From the NCBI GenBank assembly GCA_004431415.1, contig QPMI01000399.1:124001-188000 (forward strand): DNA of 64,000 bases, given 5' to 3'. The translations under genes were made by a program, and so were the position numbers. This document shows, piece after piece, positions 42,778-53,463 of this stretch. The DNA comes from Cyanophora paradoxa. Lineage: Eukaryota > Glaucocystophyceae > Cyanophorales > Cyanophoraceae. Each line of letters starts with the position of its first letter. Within the stretch, counting starts at the first letter, position 1. The notes beneath the pieces were generated by a model that saw only the letters and a list, made by a program, of their open reading frames with translations, searched no databases and had not been told where the DNA came from.

Positions 42778-43479
42778 TGCAAACGTAGCCGCAGCTTCAG
42801 TGCGACCTGCTCGATAGGCCAGACAATACGAGCGGAAAATGACGTGCAATCCAAGAATCCGAACAACCTGCCACTCCCAGTTCTGCAAGAACATCCAGCT
42901 GTCAGCAAAACGGACCGAGCCAGTAAGCAACCAGGCAACAAAGCAAGCGGAAGGAATGGGCATCGGTTGGAGCTGCAGGGCATGGAAGATGAGCGACCAA
43001 AACTGCTGCACAAAACAGGGCAGAGAACGAAAACGTGCAGCGAAGAAGGAAGCAATTGCAAAAGAGGACCGGCCGCGCCACGGTGGTCCGGCCGGTTGCG
43101 AGCAAAGCCCCGTGCGGGGAACCTCATTGGGCCACGTCCCACAGGGCACGCAGCGCCAAATTAAAGGAGGGGCCGGCGCCGCGCGCCGAGAGGGCCCCAG
43201 GCCAGGGCCAGAAAAGGTAGACCACTCATTGCCTCGCGATCGTGGGCGTGGCTGGGGAGGATATCTCTTCACTCCCCTTGTACATGTGTCGGGGGGTACG
43301 CATTAGCTGCCCAGGTACTCATATTGCGCCCGCAGGGGGTACGTGATTTCGAGGGGGGTACAGCTTCTTGAAGAAGAAGAAGAGTATGTATTCAAATTAT
43401 TCGAAATGAGAGGAATTCGAATTAAGGCTGGAAAACAATTATTGTCGCAAAGCAACCTAATTATAAGGAAACGCGTTTC

Positions 43480-43842
43480 CTAGGCCTGTGAAGTGATAAA
43501 CTGCTGTACATGAAAATAGACAACGGTGCCATTATTTATAAATATACTATGATACCATTGTGCTTGATCCAGCCAGGCAGCCAAGTGGACATCGAATTCG
43601 AAGGCCTTCATGATGAAGGCTTGAAGAAGTAGCCGGCCTAGGCTTAGGCTGAGCACGCGCTCGGCCGAGGCTTCAAAGGTGCTGTAGGGGATGGTAGGAG
43701 GGTCGGCAAACGCGCCCGGCAAATTGGGCAGTCGGACGGTCGACGGGTACACGATGACTGAGCCGGCAACCCGGGTACAGCAAGACCCATTTCGCAGATA
43801 CGGGTACATCAGTGCCTGGGCTCGCAAGTCCGGGTACGCCAT
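43480..43842 (-). CDS. Hypothetical protein, 120 aa
   Basis: Begins MAYPDLRAQALMYPYLRNGS directly inside the right copy of the GAA/TATAAG repeat and ends WYHSIFINNGTVVYFHVQQF plus a few residues. Composition is normal and the C-terminal half is hydrophobic. It might be a second gene of the repeat-bounded unit. No family recognised. Confidence 0.35.
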   Translation of the reverse strand: MAYPDLRAQALMYPYLRNGSCCTRVAGSVIVYPSTVRLPNLPGAFADPPTIPYSTFEASAERVLSLSLGRLLLQAFIMKAFEFDVHLAAWLDQAQWYHSIFINNGTVVYFHVQQFITSQA

Positions 43843-43974
43843 GCGCCCGAAGAAGAAGAAGAAGAGTATGTATAAGACACGCCCAAGCGCCCAAGCCGAT
43901 GAGCAGCAGCCTGGCAGGCGCGCAGCTCGTACGAGATGCTTCCGCGTTCGGGTCGGCCTTCGCTAGAAGAAAGC

Positions 43975-44004
43975 AGATTACTCTTACGCTCTGGTAGAGT
44001 AATC
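43975..44004. other. Inverted-repeat hairpin
   Basis: AGATTACTCT and AGAGTAATCT are perfect inverted arms separated by a short loop (TACGCTCTGGT). This could be a mobile-element end or a transcript hairpin; no protein or RNA assignment. Confidence 0.55.
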
Positions 44005-44039
44005 TTCCCATTTCAACTTCTAGCGAATCATTGAATTAT

Positions 44040-44540
44040 AATTACTAGCTATGCATATATATATATATATATATAAGAGCTCATGCACCTGTGCACGTGT
44101 ACATGTATACGTAAACGTATATATACGTACATGTGTCATCATAATGATGATCTTGCAATTGGCATGTGCTACGCGTACGGTGCCTAGGCCTGGCTGTACG
44201 TACATGTGGGCCTCATGATCATGCAGTACGTGCAGAGTTGCCGCACAGTGCATTGCAATGCAAGTTCAATTGATGCATTTGATCAGCGCTGATGCTAAGC
44301 GCCATTGTCACGGTGGCCATAGCTAGCGCTGGATCAATATCGATCGTTCTAGATCTTGAGTTCTGAGGCTCATACGCGTGTCCTTCATGAGTTACGGTCT
44401 CTTCCGCTTGAATCCATTTTCGTAATAACCTCTTAGCTGATCAAATATTAAAATAATCAATAACCTCTTAGCTGATCAAATATTAAAATAACCCTCCTTC
44501 AGCGGTCTCATCTATAGCTTGTATTGTCTTCAGCTTGAAT
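44040..44540. other. Intergenic with (AT)n tract and tandem duplication
   Basis: Holds an (AT) tract at about 44056-44075 and CGTATATATACG palindromes near 44110. A 35-bp tandem duplication (AATAACCTCTTAGCTGATCA...) lies at 44423-44490. No gene. Confidence 0.6.
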
Positions 44541-44544
44541 TCTG

Positions 44545-45509
44545 CTATTTCGGTCGATCGCCTGACAACATTCTGGCAAACCGACTAGGAAATAGGGATA
44601 ACCTGTCCACTAACGCTTCAAAGCTGTCGACTGCTGGTCGGACGTCGATCCAAATTCGCCTGGTCTGCAAAAACCCCTGCGAAGCGGACGTCAAACAGCA
44701 GAGGGTCGAGGTGAAGCAGCAGGGGGACCTTGTCGTTGAAAGATATGGCCTTATCGTCGGGCAGCGGAGAGTTCTCGTCGTAGTAATAGTCAATAATATA
44801 TCGCACTTCTTTTCCGCACCTATCCACAATCCAGTCATGCCGATCAAACGGCTCGGGACCTCTGCAACTTGAATGAAAAGCCGCAGCGTGCAACTCGATG
44901 CAGACCGTACCCAAGCCACTTGCGAATGAGAGCTTTTGGGCTAAGCTGGTCCGGCCGCCCCTTGAACTTCAGCAGGGTCGAATTCTCACAGTCGCTGCGC
45001 TGAACCGTCATTTCCGAGCGGAGACTGTGCGCAAGCAAGAGATCCGTGCACCAGCATTGCTGGTGACGCCTTTCCCAATACCCGATCTCCTGCCACGTGC
45101 GCTCATTCATCCCGTTGTGAATCTTGATGACCATGGCGACGTCTTCCTCTTTGACGCCCTCGGCTTTGCCCTTTCGGTTGAGCGAGTTCCAGAACTGCTG
45201 TTCGGAAGGATACAACCACGTCGAGTCAGTGCCGCCTTTGGGGATCGTCGACTGCACGCGCGTGGTTGGCAGCGGGATGCGCTGCCCTGGAGTCGGCTGC
45301 AGATTGGGGGGCGGCATCTGGTTGCGGGGATCGATCTCCTGCGCGTACACGTTGAACTGCTTCGGGTTCTTCCATCGCTGCGGGGCCGGGCACGCGTCCT
45401 CGCGCGGCGCGCCGAATCCGACGGGGCAGCCGCCGTCCAGCGCAGCGCCGTTGCTCGAGCCGGGGGCGCTCGCAGCACCCGCGGGCGGCTGAGACTGGCG
45501 CGCTCCCAT
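44545..45509 (-). CDS. HCCS: Holocytochrome c-type synthase (cytochrome c heme lyase)
   Basis: System III enzyme that attaches heme to the CXXCH of cytochromes c in the mitochondrial intermembrane space. The start at 45509 gives MGARQSQPP. The CPVG heme-regulatory-like motif follows, then [79 protein letters not shown] and [14 protein letters not shown], with the stop at 44545. Three short GT introns restore the reading order: between QQC and CDCENS, between WLG and GPEPFD, and between FNDK and TRRIW. The family's conserved PFDRHDW core, used for heme and substrate handling, is intact. Divergent with DAW1. Confidence 0.92.
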
Positions 45510-45668
45510 CCGCGGCTTTTTTTTTGAGAAGAGCCGGTATCCGGGCGGCTGGCATCGCCGCATCGGCCGCGGTAACTGGCCGAAGATGCAGGGCCAGGGC
45601 CCGCCGTACGAAGAGTACCGCCAGTACAGGCCGTCCACAGCACGAGGTGCGCCTCTGCAGCCGCGCGT

Positions 45669-47563
45669 TTGAATGTTTTCCTGCCGCGTCGCTCAGCCGC
45701 GCCCGTCGGATGGCATCAGGCTCCAGCTACGCGGAGGGAATCGAGGAGAGGCCAGGCACCGCGAGGTGCGCCGCCGCGCCCGCCGACAGGCGTCTCGCAG
45801 ACCTTGTGCTGCAGGCCGCAAACCGCAAGCTCTGGCAAATTGAAACGCTTCCTTCTGCGATACTATCCGCCGGGGATCATCCTGGAGTACGAGCAGAATG
45901 GGGAGATGAAGAGCAAGTCCATCGACCTGCTTAGCCTCACCGTCGAGTACGCCGGCCCCTCGGCCCCGCCTTGGCTTTTGTTTCGAGATTAGAGCCCACC
46001 TTGCAGCACGGACGTTGAGGCGCTCCTTACACAAATGGTCCGCAATGAGCCTTTGCTCTCCGAATCGCGCAAACCCCAAGTTCGGAAGCTCGTATACAGT
46101 GCGGCTTTCTTTCTTCCCAAAGCCGTCGTCTTGTGCGACCGGCGCGCGGCAGAGCTCATTGAGAAGCTCGACACAAATGACGACCAGAACTTCTACTTGT
46201 TCAAGATCCTGCGCGCCCACATCCTGCCCCTGACCAACTGCGCTTTCAACAAGAGCGGAGACAAGTACGCGAAGTGGTGGCTCGAAGCCGCGCCGGTGCT
46301 CTGAGGGCCAGACCGACACAGGTTTATCACCGGGAGCTACGACCGGACGTGCAAGGTGTGGAACACCTTCACTGGGGAAGAGCTCTTGACGCTCGAGGGC
46401 CACAAGAACGTCGTGTACGCGATCGCCTTCAACAATCCCTTCGGGTGCGCTGTGCTCGCCCCGTCAGCGAGTCGCGCCGACGCATCCTCAGCGACAAAAT
46501 CATTACGGGCTCCTTCGACAAAACCTGTAAGGTGGGCATGGACGTGATTCCGGGGATGCGTGCGTTCCGCAAGTCTTACGCGGGCGGCGTCAGGTTTGGA
46601 ACTCGGAGACGGGCGAGCTGTACCACACTCTGCGGGGGCACCTGACGGAGATCGTCTGCCTCTCATTCAACCCGCAAGGGACGATCATCGCAACGGGCTC
46701 CATGGACAACACCGCCAAGCTCTGGGACGTCGAGACCGGCCGTGAGCTCTGCACGCTCCTGGTCCGCCGCCCCGCGCCGCGCCGCGCCGCGCGGCACCGT
46801 CCGACAGCACGCGGGCCGCTGGCAGGGCCACTCGGCGGAGATCGTGAGCCTGTGCTTCAGCACGGCCGGCGACCGCATCATCACGGGCTCCTTCGACCAT
46901 ACCACCAAGGTCTGGGACGTCAAGACCGGCCGGTGCGGCCCCAGCCGCCCGCCCACCCGCCCCGCCGCGGGCCCCGCTGACCGCCGGCGGCAGGTGCATA
47001 CACACGCTGGCGGGCCACCGAGGCGAGATTTCCAGCACGCAGTTCGACTGGACGGGGGACCTCTGCATCACGGGCTCGATTGACCGCACCTGCAAGATAT
47101 GGAACGTCAACACGGGGCAGTGCATTCAGACGCTGCGGTGCGCGCCGCCGGCCTCGAAGGGCGTCGCGCGGGGGCGCTGAGGGCGGGGGCGGGGCAGGGG
47201 CCACAACGACGAGATCCTGGACGTGGCGTTCAACGCGACGGGGAGCAAGCTGGTGACGGCCTCGGCGGACGGGACGGCGCGCGTATACAACACGATGACG
47301 GGCGCCTGCCTCTCGATCCTCGTCGGCCACGAGGGGGAGATCTCCAAGGTGGCCTTCAACCCGCAAGGCACCAAGGTCATCACCGCGAGCAGCGACCGCA
47401 CGTGCCGCATCTGGTCCGTCGAGAGCCGCGGCGCGGAGCCGGGCGAGTGCCTGCAGGTGCTCGAGGGCCACACGGACGAGATCTTCTCGTGCGCCTTCAA
47501 CTACGAGGGGGACACCATCATCACCGGCTCCAAGGACAACACCTGCCGCATCTGGAAGTGCTA
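45669..47563 (+). CDS. DAW1: Dynein assembly factor with WD repeats (DAW1/ODA16)
   Basis: Adaptor that lets IFT carry outer-arm dynein into cilia. The N-terminus contains [13 protein letters not shown] and SIDLLSLT, as in DAW1. [17 protein letters not shown] then leads into eight WD40 repeats: [91 protein letters not shown] and a last repeat ending [14 protein letters not shown], with a TAG stop at 47563. Seven or so short introns, mainly with GT donors. The start is uncertain: 45669 is the in-frame ATG, but the first conserved residue is at about 45837, so a shorter N-terminus or a small first exon is possible. Confidence 0.92.
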
Positions 47564-47753
47564 GACCCCCCGCCCCCGACCGCCTGCCCGACCCCCCTCG
47601 GCCCCCGCCCTCCTCCCATCATCCCCGCCCTGGCTGTGCCACGCTTTCTGCAAACGCACGCGAGCTTCTTGCATCGCACATGAGCACGGTCTCGCCGCGC
47701 GCACTGCAGCCGCCCGCTAGCTGCCACGCAGCGTGCTAACAGCAGCCGGCCGG

Positions 47754-50613
47754 CTAGTCCGAGTCGTCGGCGCCGCCGTCGGCCGCCATGGCGCGGCGGC
47801 GGCTGCTGATCCGCTCCATCATCACCCGGTGGATGTCCTCCGCCGCGCTCCCCGGCCCCGGGCCCCGCGCCGCTGGCCCCACTCCCCGCGCCGCCGGCCC
47901 CGGCCCAGCCGCCGCCGGGCGGGCGGGGCGGTGGAGGGGCGGCGGCACGGCAGGAGCGGGCAGCGGGGAGCCCCGCGGCTGCGGGGCGAGGCCTGCCCCC
48001 CGGACGCCTCGAGGCCGGTCTTGCGGAGGCTTTCGCTCTGGAGAGGGGTCAGCGGGGCGGGGAGGGGTGAGGCGGGGCGGGGCGGGGACGCACAGAGAAG
48101 GTGCGTATCTCGTCGTTGAGGAGGGAGCGGGCGTGGGGCGCGCCCTGCCCCCGCGGGGCCCTCCTCGATCGTCGGCATCGCCGCGAGAGGTCGGCGCCCC
48201 GCGGGGCCCGCGGCGGAGCGAGCGGCTGCTGCTGCTGCTGCTGCGGGGCCGAGGGCGGGGGCGGGGCGGGGCGGGGCGGAGGAGCGCTCGAGGCGCTCCT
48301 GCGCCTCGCGGAGGTACCGCTGCACCGCGTCGCCCCCGAAGGCCAGCGAAGAGGGGAGGGCCGGCCCCGGCGGGGGCGGCGGGGGCGGCAGCCCGAGCGC
48401 AAGCGCGCCGAGGGGCGTCCCGAGGCCGAGGCCGGCCCCGTTGTGGAGGGCCGGGGCGTGCAAGGCGTGCCCCGGGGCGGGCGCGGGGGCGCCGCGCGGG
48501 GCGGCCTCCTCGTCGCTGGAGTCCGGGTCGGGGCGCCAGGGGCCGGCGTGCGGGGCAGGGCGGGCGGGGGCGAGGAGGCCGCGCTGGCGCTGGAGGGCGG
48601 CCTTGAGGGCGGCGAGCTGCCGCGCGTGCTCCCCGACCTCCTCGTCCTTGGCGAGCTTGAGGGCCGAGAGGGCGGCGTCCAGCGAGCGCGTGAGGTCCTC
48701 CTGCTGCTCCAGCCGGCCCCGCGCGTGCTCCAGCTCGCTCCGCGCGTGCTCCAGCTCCCGCTCCCGGGCCCGCAGCTCGGCCGCCACGCGCCGGTGCTCG
48801 TCCCACGAGAGGCCCTTCGAGAGGCGCTGCACGGCCGCCACGAGCTCGTCGCGCTCCGCGAGGAAGGCGCGGTGCTCCTCCTCCCGCGCCGCCTCCCGCG
48901 CCCGCGCCTCCGCCTGCTCGCGCTTTTTGGCGAGGAGGAACTCGTCGCGCTCGCGGCGCCACTGCTCGAGCAGCGCCTCGCTGCGGCGCACGCGCGCCTC
49001 CGCCTCCTCCGCGTCCATGCGGCGCGCCTCGAGCTCGACGCCGAGCGCCCGCACCATGTCCTCCGCCTTCAGCACCCGCTCCGCCGCCCCGTCCGCCTCC
49101 GCCCCCTTCTTCTTCAGCAGCGCCTCGTAGTGCGCCTTGAGCCGCTCCCCGCGCCCCTGCTCCTCGCGGAGGGCCCCCTCGAGCTTCCGCCGCTCCTCCG
49201 CCTCCCGCCCCTTCGCCTCCGCCAGGTCCTGCAGCTGCGCGCTGCCCCCGCCCCCGTCGCGCCCCGCCAAGCGGCCCCCCCCCCCCCCCCCCCCCGCGCC
49301 CCGCCGCACCTCATCGCCTCGAACTCGCGCGCCCGCTCGCCGGCCGCCCGCGCCCGCGCCTCGAGGGCTCGCACGCGCTCCTCCAGCGCCGCCCGCTCCG
49401 CCTCCGCCGCCTGCCGCCCCCGCCGCGCCTCCGCCAGCTCCGCATCCCGCTGCCCCCGCCGCCGGTCAGGGGCCGCCCAGTGCGGCGGGGCGGGGCGGGC
49501 GGCGCACGTCCTGGAGGGCAGAGGAGGCGCCCTGCAGCTCCCGCGCGGCCGCCTGCGCCGCCTCGAGCTCCGCCGCCTGCGGCGGGCGTCGGCCCGGCGG
49601 GCTGGGGGCGGCCCCTGTGGCGGGGCGCACGAGGCGGTCGCGGGCGGCGGCTGCGGCCTCGAGCTGCAGGGCGCGCTCCTGCTGGGCGGCGAGGGCGCGG
49701 CGCAGGCCCTCGGCCTCCTCGTCGGCCCGGCGCGCGGCCGCCTCCCGCTCGCGGGCGCGCGCGAGCAGCTCCGCCTCCGCCGCCTGCAGACGCGCCTCGA
49801 GGGCCGCGACGTGCGCCTCCCGCGCCGGCGCCCCGCGCTCGCCGGCGCCGGCCGCCTCCAGGGCCTCCAGCCGCGAGAGGAGGACGGCCTTCTCGGCGGC
49901 GCGCGCCTCGAGGGCGGCCGCGCTCAGGCCCGCCTCGTGCTCGAGCTGCCGCCCCCGCGCCTGCAGCTGCGCCAGCGCCGCGTCCTGCCCGCCCCCGTCA
50001 GGCCCGCCCAGCCGCGCCCATCCCCCAGCGCTGCGGGCCGCCGGGACGCGCCTTCTGGGCCATCTCGACGGCGACGGCCTCCCGCTCGCGGCGGGCGGCG
50101 TCGAGCACGCGCCGCTGGAGGGCCGCCAGCTGGCCCCGCAGCTCCCCCACCTCCGTATCCCGCCCCGCCCGCGCCTCCCGCAGCTGCCGCGCTCCGCGTC
50201 GGGCCCTGCCCCCGGCCCGCCGGACGGCGCGCGGGCCGGCGAACCTCGGCAGCGAGCGCATCGGCGTGGCGCCTGAGGTCCGTGGCGGGTCCCGCGGCGG
50301 CCTCGAGCGACGCCCGCGCCGCCCGCTCGGCCAGCAGCTCCCGCCGCAGCGCCTCGCACTCCCGCCTCGCCTCCTCCACGGCCGCCTCCTTGATCACCTG
50401 CAGGTCCCGACAGCGCGCCGAGAGCTGCTCGCACTCCCGCCGCAGCCGATCCTGCTCCTCTGCCCGCCGCCCGTCGGCCGCCGCCGCCTGCATCGCCGCC
50501 ACCTGCGCCCGCGCCGCATCCACCGCGGCCGCCGCGTCGGCCCCGGCCGGCCACCGCGCCTGCACCGAGGGGGACGCCGGCCGCGCCGCAGAAGCTGACG
50601 GGGGGCGTGCCAC
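47754..50613 (-). CDS. Large coiled-coil protein
   Basis: Starts about 50613 (MARPPSASAARPASPS) and runs through several minus-strand exons of almost continuous Ala/Glu/Arg/Leu heptads: RLRRECEQLSARCRDLQVIK, ALEARLQAAEAELLARARE, ERDEFLLAKKREQAEARARE and RSELEHARGRLEQQEDL. A Pro-rich linker with PTIEEGPAGAG follows, then a conserved-looking tail AEDIHRVMMERISSRRR...DDSD ending at 47754. Probably around 850 residues; introns are GC-rich and one contains a 21-C tract. Likely a structural, centrosomal or ciliary type, but no orthologue is claimed. A broken copy of its first exon lies at 58215-58520. Confidence 0.65.
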
Positions 50614-50824
50614 GGCGGGCCCCGAGCGCAGCGGCGTGGAGGCTCGCGCTGCCGAGGCGTCAGCGGTACGCCGGTCCGTGTGCCGTGCGTCTATACGAGC
50701 GTACCGGCCGCGGACACAGAGGCCGCCCCGAACGAGGGCGCCGATGCCGTTTCGCCCGTTGTGTGCAGCTCCGCGAGGGCAGCGGGGGGCGCGCTACTTG
50801 GGTCCGCCGGCGCGGACCGGATAA

Positions 50825-52277
50825 CTAGGACGGGGCCTGAGGAGGCCGCGACCGCGTGCTGGGCGGGCTGCGCTGCTGAAGAGGGCCGGGCGAGCCTCGA
50901 GACCATGTCTGCGCTCCCCCCTGCCGCCACGTCAGAGGCCACGGCGCGGGGGCGCGATTCGGGATGAAGCGCTGGGGCACGCCTCTGGACCCAGAGGAGA
51001 GAAGCGTGCGCCAGGGAGACTCGGCCCGCGCCGGGGCGGCACTGGCGCTTGCCCCGCTTCCCGAAGCAGCGACGTAAGGGGAGGGTGAGGCGGGCCGAGA
51101 CGCCCGGCCGGCGGTAAATGCGCTGGCGACGCCCAAACCGGAGGCTGCCGCGCTCGGGAGCAGGCCGGTGCTACCGGCACGCATGGGCGAAGGCTGCCGC
51201 GCCGCCGCGGACGGGGCGGGCGAGGCGGGGCGGGAGTTGCGGAGCAGCGGGGACGCGGCGCGCACAGCGCCCGGGCCGGAATCCCTCCGGGCGGGGGACA
51301 GGTAGCGTGCAGTGATGCCTGCTGCCATCTCGGGTGCCGCCGGGCTCGCCGGGCCGCCCTCGGTGCGTGCCCGAATCAGGAGGAGCGATAGCTCCGTGTG
51401 GCCCTTTTGCGACGCCAAGTCCAGCGGGGTCCTGCGCAGGGGACGCCTGAGGGCTCGTCCCGGAGCACAAGCATCCCTTTGGCCGCACCTGCCGAAGTTG
51501 TTCTTGGACTCTGAGCTGCCCCCTCCGCGTCTGAGCGCATCCAAAATCACAGACGCGCAGGCCACGTCGCCGAGCCGAGCGGCCGCGTGCAGCGGCGTGT
51601 CCTTAAAATTGTCCTCAGCGTCCACCGCCGCTCCGCTCTCGATAAGCAGGCTGACAATCTCCTTGTTCCTGGGCAACGGCACCTCGCATGAGCGAGTCCG
51701 AAAAAAGGGAAGGAAAACAAAGAAGTCGAACCCTGCCATCACGGCCGCGTGCAGCGGTGTCTGCCCGCTATTGTTCTTGCTCCGGATGTCCGCGCCGCGC
51801 GAGATAAGCAGCTGCGTGCTCTCGATCGCATTCGCCGATACAGCAGCATGCAGCGGCGACTTTCCGTTTTTCGACTGGACGTTGACATCTGTGAGCGGAG
51901 ATGGAGACGGTGAGCGGAGCCTGGTGGATGGCGGGGTCGGCGAAGCGCTGGGCACCAGCGCCCTTGTCGAGCAGGAGCGCCGCGCACGTGGCCTTGTCGG
52001 ACATCACGGCGAGGTGCAGCGGCGTGTAACCGTTGTTGTCTTTGCAGTCTACGGGCGAGCCGTGGTCCAGCAGCATCTGCACCACCTCGGCGACCCCTGA
52101 CATCGCCGCGAAGTGAAGGGGGCAGCGGCCGTGCACCTGGGGCAGCGGAAATCAGATCTATGGACCTCGGCGCGGAATCGAGGCTCGGCGAAGCCGGTGG
52201 CGCACGGGCTCCTGCTTCAGCGCCTCGGCTGGGCTCTGGTCCACGAGCACGGCGACCTGGACCACGTCGCCGGCCAT
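50825..52277 (-). CDS. Ankyrin-repeat protein
   Basis: The start at 52277 gives MAGDVVQVAVLVDQSPAEAL. About six ankyrin repeats follow across several exons: CPLHFAAMSGVAEVVQMLLD, GYTPLHLAVMSDKATCAALL, GKSPLHAAVSANAIESTQLL, GQTPLHAAVMAG, DTPLHAAARLGDVACASVIL and RTPLDLASQKGHTELSLLL. The C-terminal 200 residues are Ser/Pro/Ala-rich and disordered (RPASPAPSAAARQPSPMRAG), with the stop at 50825. A protein-interaction scaffold is likely; partners are unknown. It lies head-to-tail upstream of the coiled-coil gene and antiparallel to the serine-rich gene to its right. Confidence 0.75.
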
Positions 52278-52552
52278 GGCGTCTTCGTGGAGCCCCATCG
52301 CCGCAAGGCGACTCTTTCCCGTTGCCTATTTTTCGCTCGCGTACCCCTTCACCAGTTCGCATTCGGCGGACTTGGTGGAAGGCAGCCCTCGGACGTAGCT
52401 GCGCGGCCCCAGCCGCACCCATACTGCATGGCCGGTGCGGCACGAACGCTATCGGCCCAGTTGCCGGAGGGGGCACTCGCCGAGCAGCTGAAACCCATCC
52501 TTCGGGTCGAGAGGTTCGCGTTGTCCCTGAAGCGTTTCCTTCCCGGCCTCAG

Positions 52553-53272
52553 TGCCGCCCAGCGACCATGCCCTCCCAAAGAGCTCGACTGGCTCGCCCC
52601 GCGTGGAGAAGCCGATCCGGCGCGCGTCGAGCACAGCGGCGCTGCAGGCGAAGATTCCAGTAGCGGTGCCCGCTACCTTGCCGCGCCGATCCGGCCTCTG
52701 CTCGCGCAATCCGTCCTGACCATCCGGTCTAGCACGCGCTGCGGCGGAACAACTCGCGCGAGAAGGAGCTTCGGAAGCTCGCGCTGTTACACAGGCAGGA
52801 GAAGATCCCAGAAGAGGGCGCACTTGTCGACTTCCCGCCGCTGCAGCCCGGCCCGATGAAGGTCCACGTGCGGACGCCGCGGCGGAGGGGCTCCAGCTCG
52901 CAGGGGCGCCTCCGCCGCAACGATTCCGGTGCATAGTCGCGTTATGCGGAACTTAGCGCTGCGTGCGGGATGACATCCGGCGGCAGAGGTCTTCAAGTTT
53001 GAGGAGGACGCCTCGAGCCAGTGCTCGTCGCCCCGCATGCAACGCACCTTCAGCGACAGCACTCTGAGCGAATCAGGTGCGGCAGTGCCGCCGCGTCTCG
53101 CCGGGGGCGGCTGCGGCGGTTTGAAGGGCCGGCAGGGTGGAGCGACGACAACGGGAGCGTGGACTGCTTCATGGACGGGAGCCGGGCCGCGACGTCGGGG
53201 CCGATCTCGATACCCCCGCGGGCCCCGTCGGGCGACGACTACCCGCCGCTGGCCATGGACCAGCGGTCGTGA
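52553..53272 (+). CDS. Serine-rich phosphoprotein-like gene, 5' end unresolved
   Basis: Four in-frame exons. About 52553-52646 reads KSSTGSPRVEKPIRRASSTAA. 52733 to about 52926 reads NNSREKELRKLALLHRQEKI and FPPLQPGPMKVHV. About 52991-53076 reads FKFEEDASSQCSSPRMQRTF, then SDSTLSES. About 53139-53272 reads WSDDNGSVDCFMDGS and ends YPPLAMDQRS. The first intron (52647-52732) has a GC donor and a CTGAC branch-like motif; the other two use GTGC donors. RRASS and RTFSDS are good basophilic-kinase / 14-3-3-type sites, which is inference. No family recognised. The upstream exon(s) between 52280 and 52550 were not resolved. Confidence 0.55.
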
Positions 53273-53463
53273 GGGCGGGGATGCGGCTGGCCTCAGGGTC
53301 CGGCCGGGGTTGGGTTTAGAGCGTACAGCTGGGGCTTTAGATAGGACGCGTTTCAACTTCGTCTCCACACAATTTTGTCTTCTCTAGCTTGGGTCAGGGT
53401 CGCTGTGATTTCAATTGAGAGCGTTGCCAGGGCTTGGCGTGCCCGCAGGGGGGCCGCGCCACA

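Larger units (their letters stand above)
41336..43890. mobile_element. Possible mobile unit bounded by direct repeats
   Basis: The phrase (GAA)n-GAGTATGTATAAGACACGCCCAAG is present at about 41331-41371 and again at about 43848-43888. A truncated copy (GAAGAAGAAGAGTATGTA) is at about 43371. The repeated block contains a TATAAG box-like word. Between the outer copies lies a long minus-strand ORF. Either a small retroelement-like unit or a segment between dispersed repeat ends; no reverse transcriptase, integrase or transposase was recognised. Confidence 0.4.

Noticed and set aside
47788-50824. 907-codon plus-strand ORF antisense to the coiled-coil gene
   Set aside because: It is the shadow of heptad-rich GC-biased coding sequence on the other strand, with no splice signals of its own.
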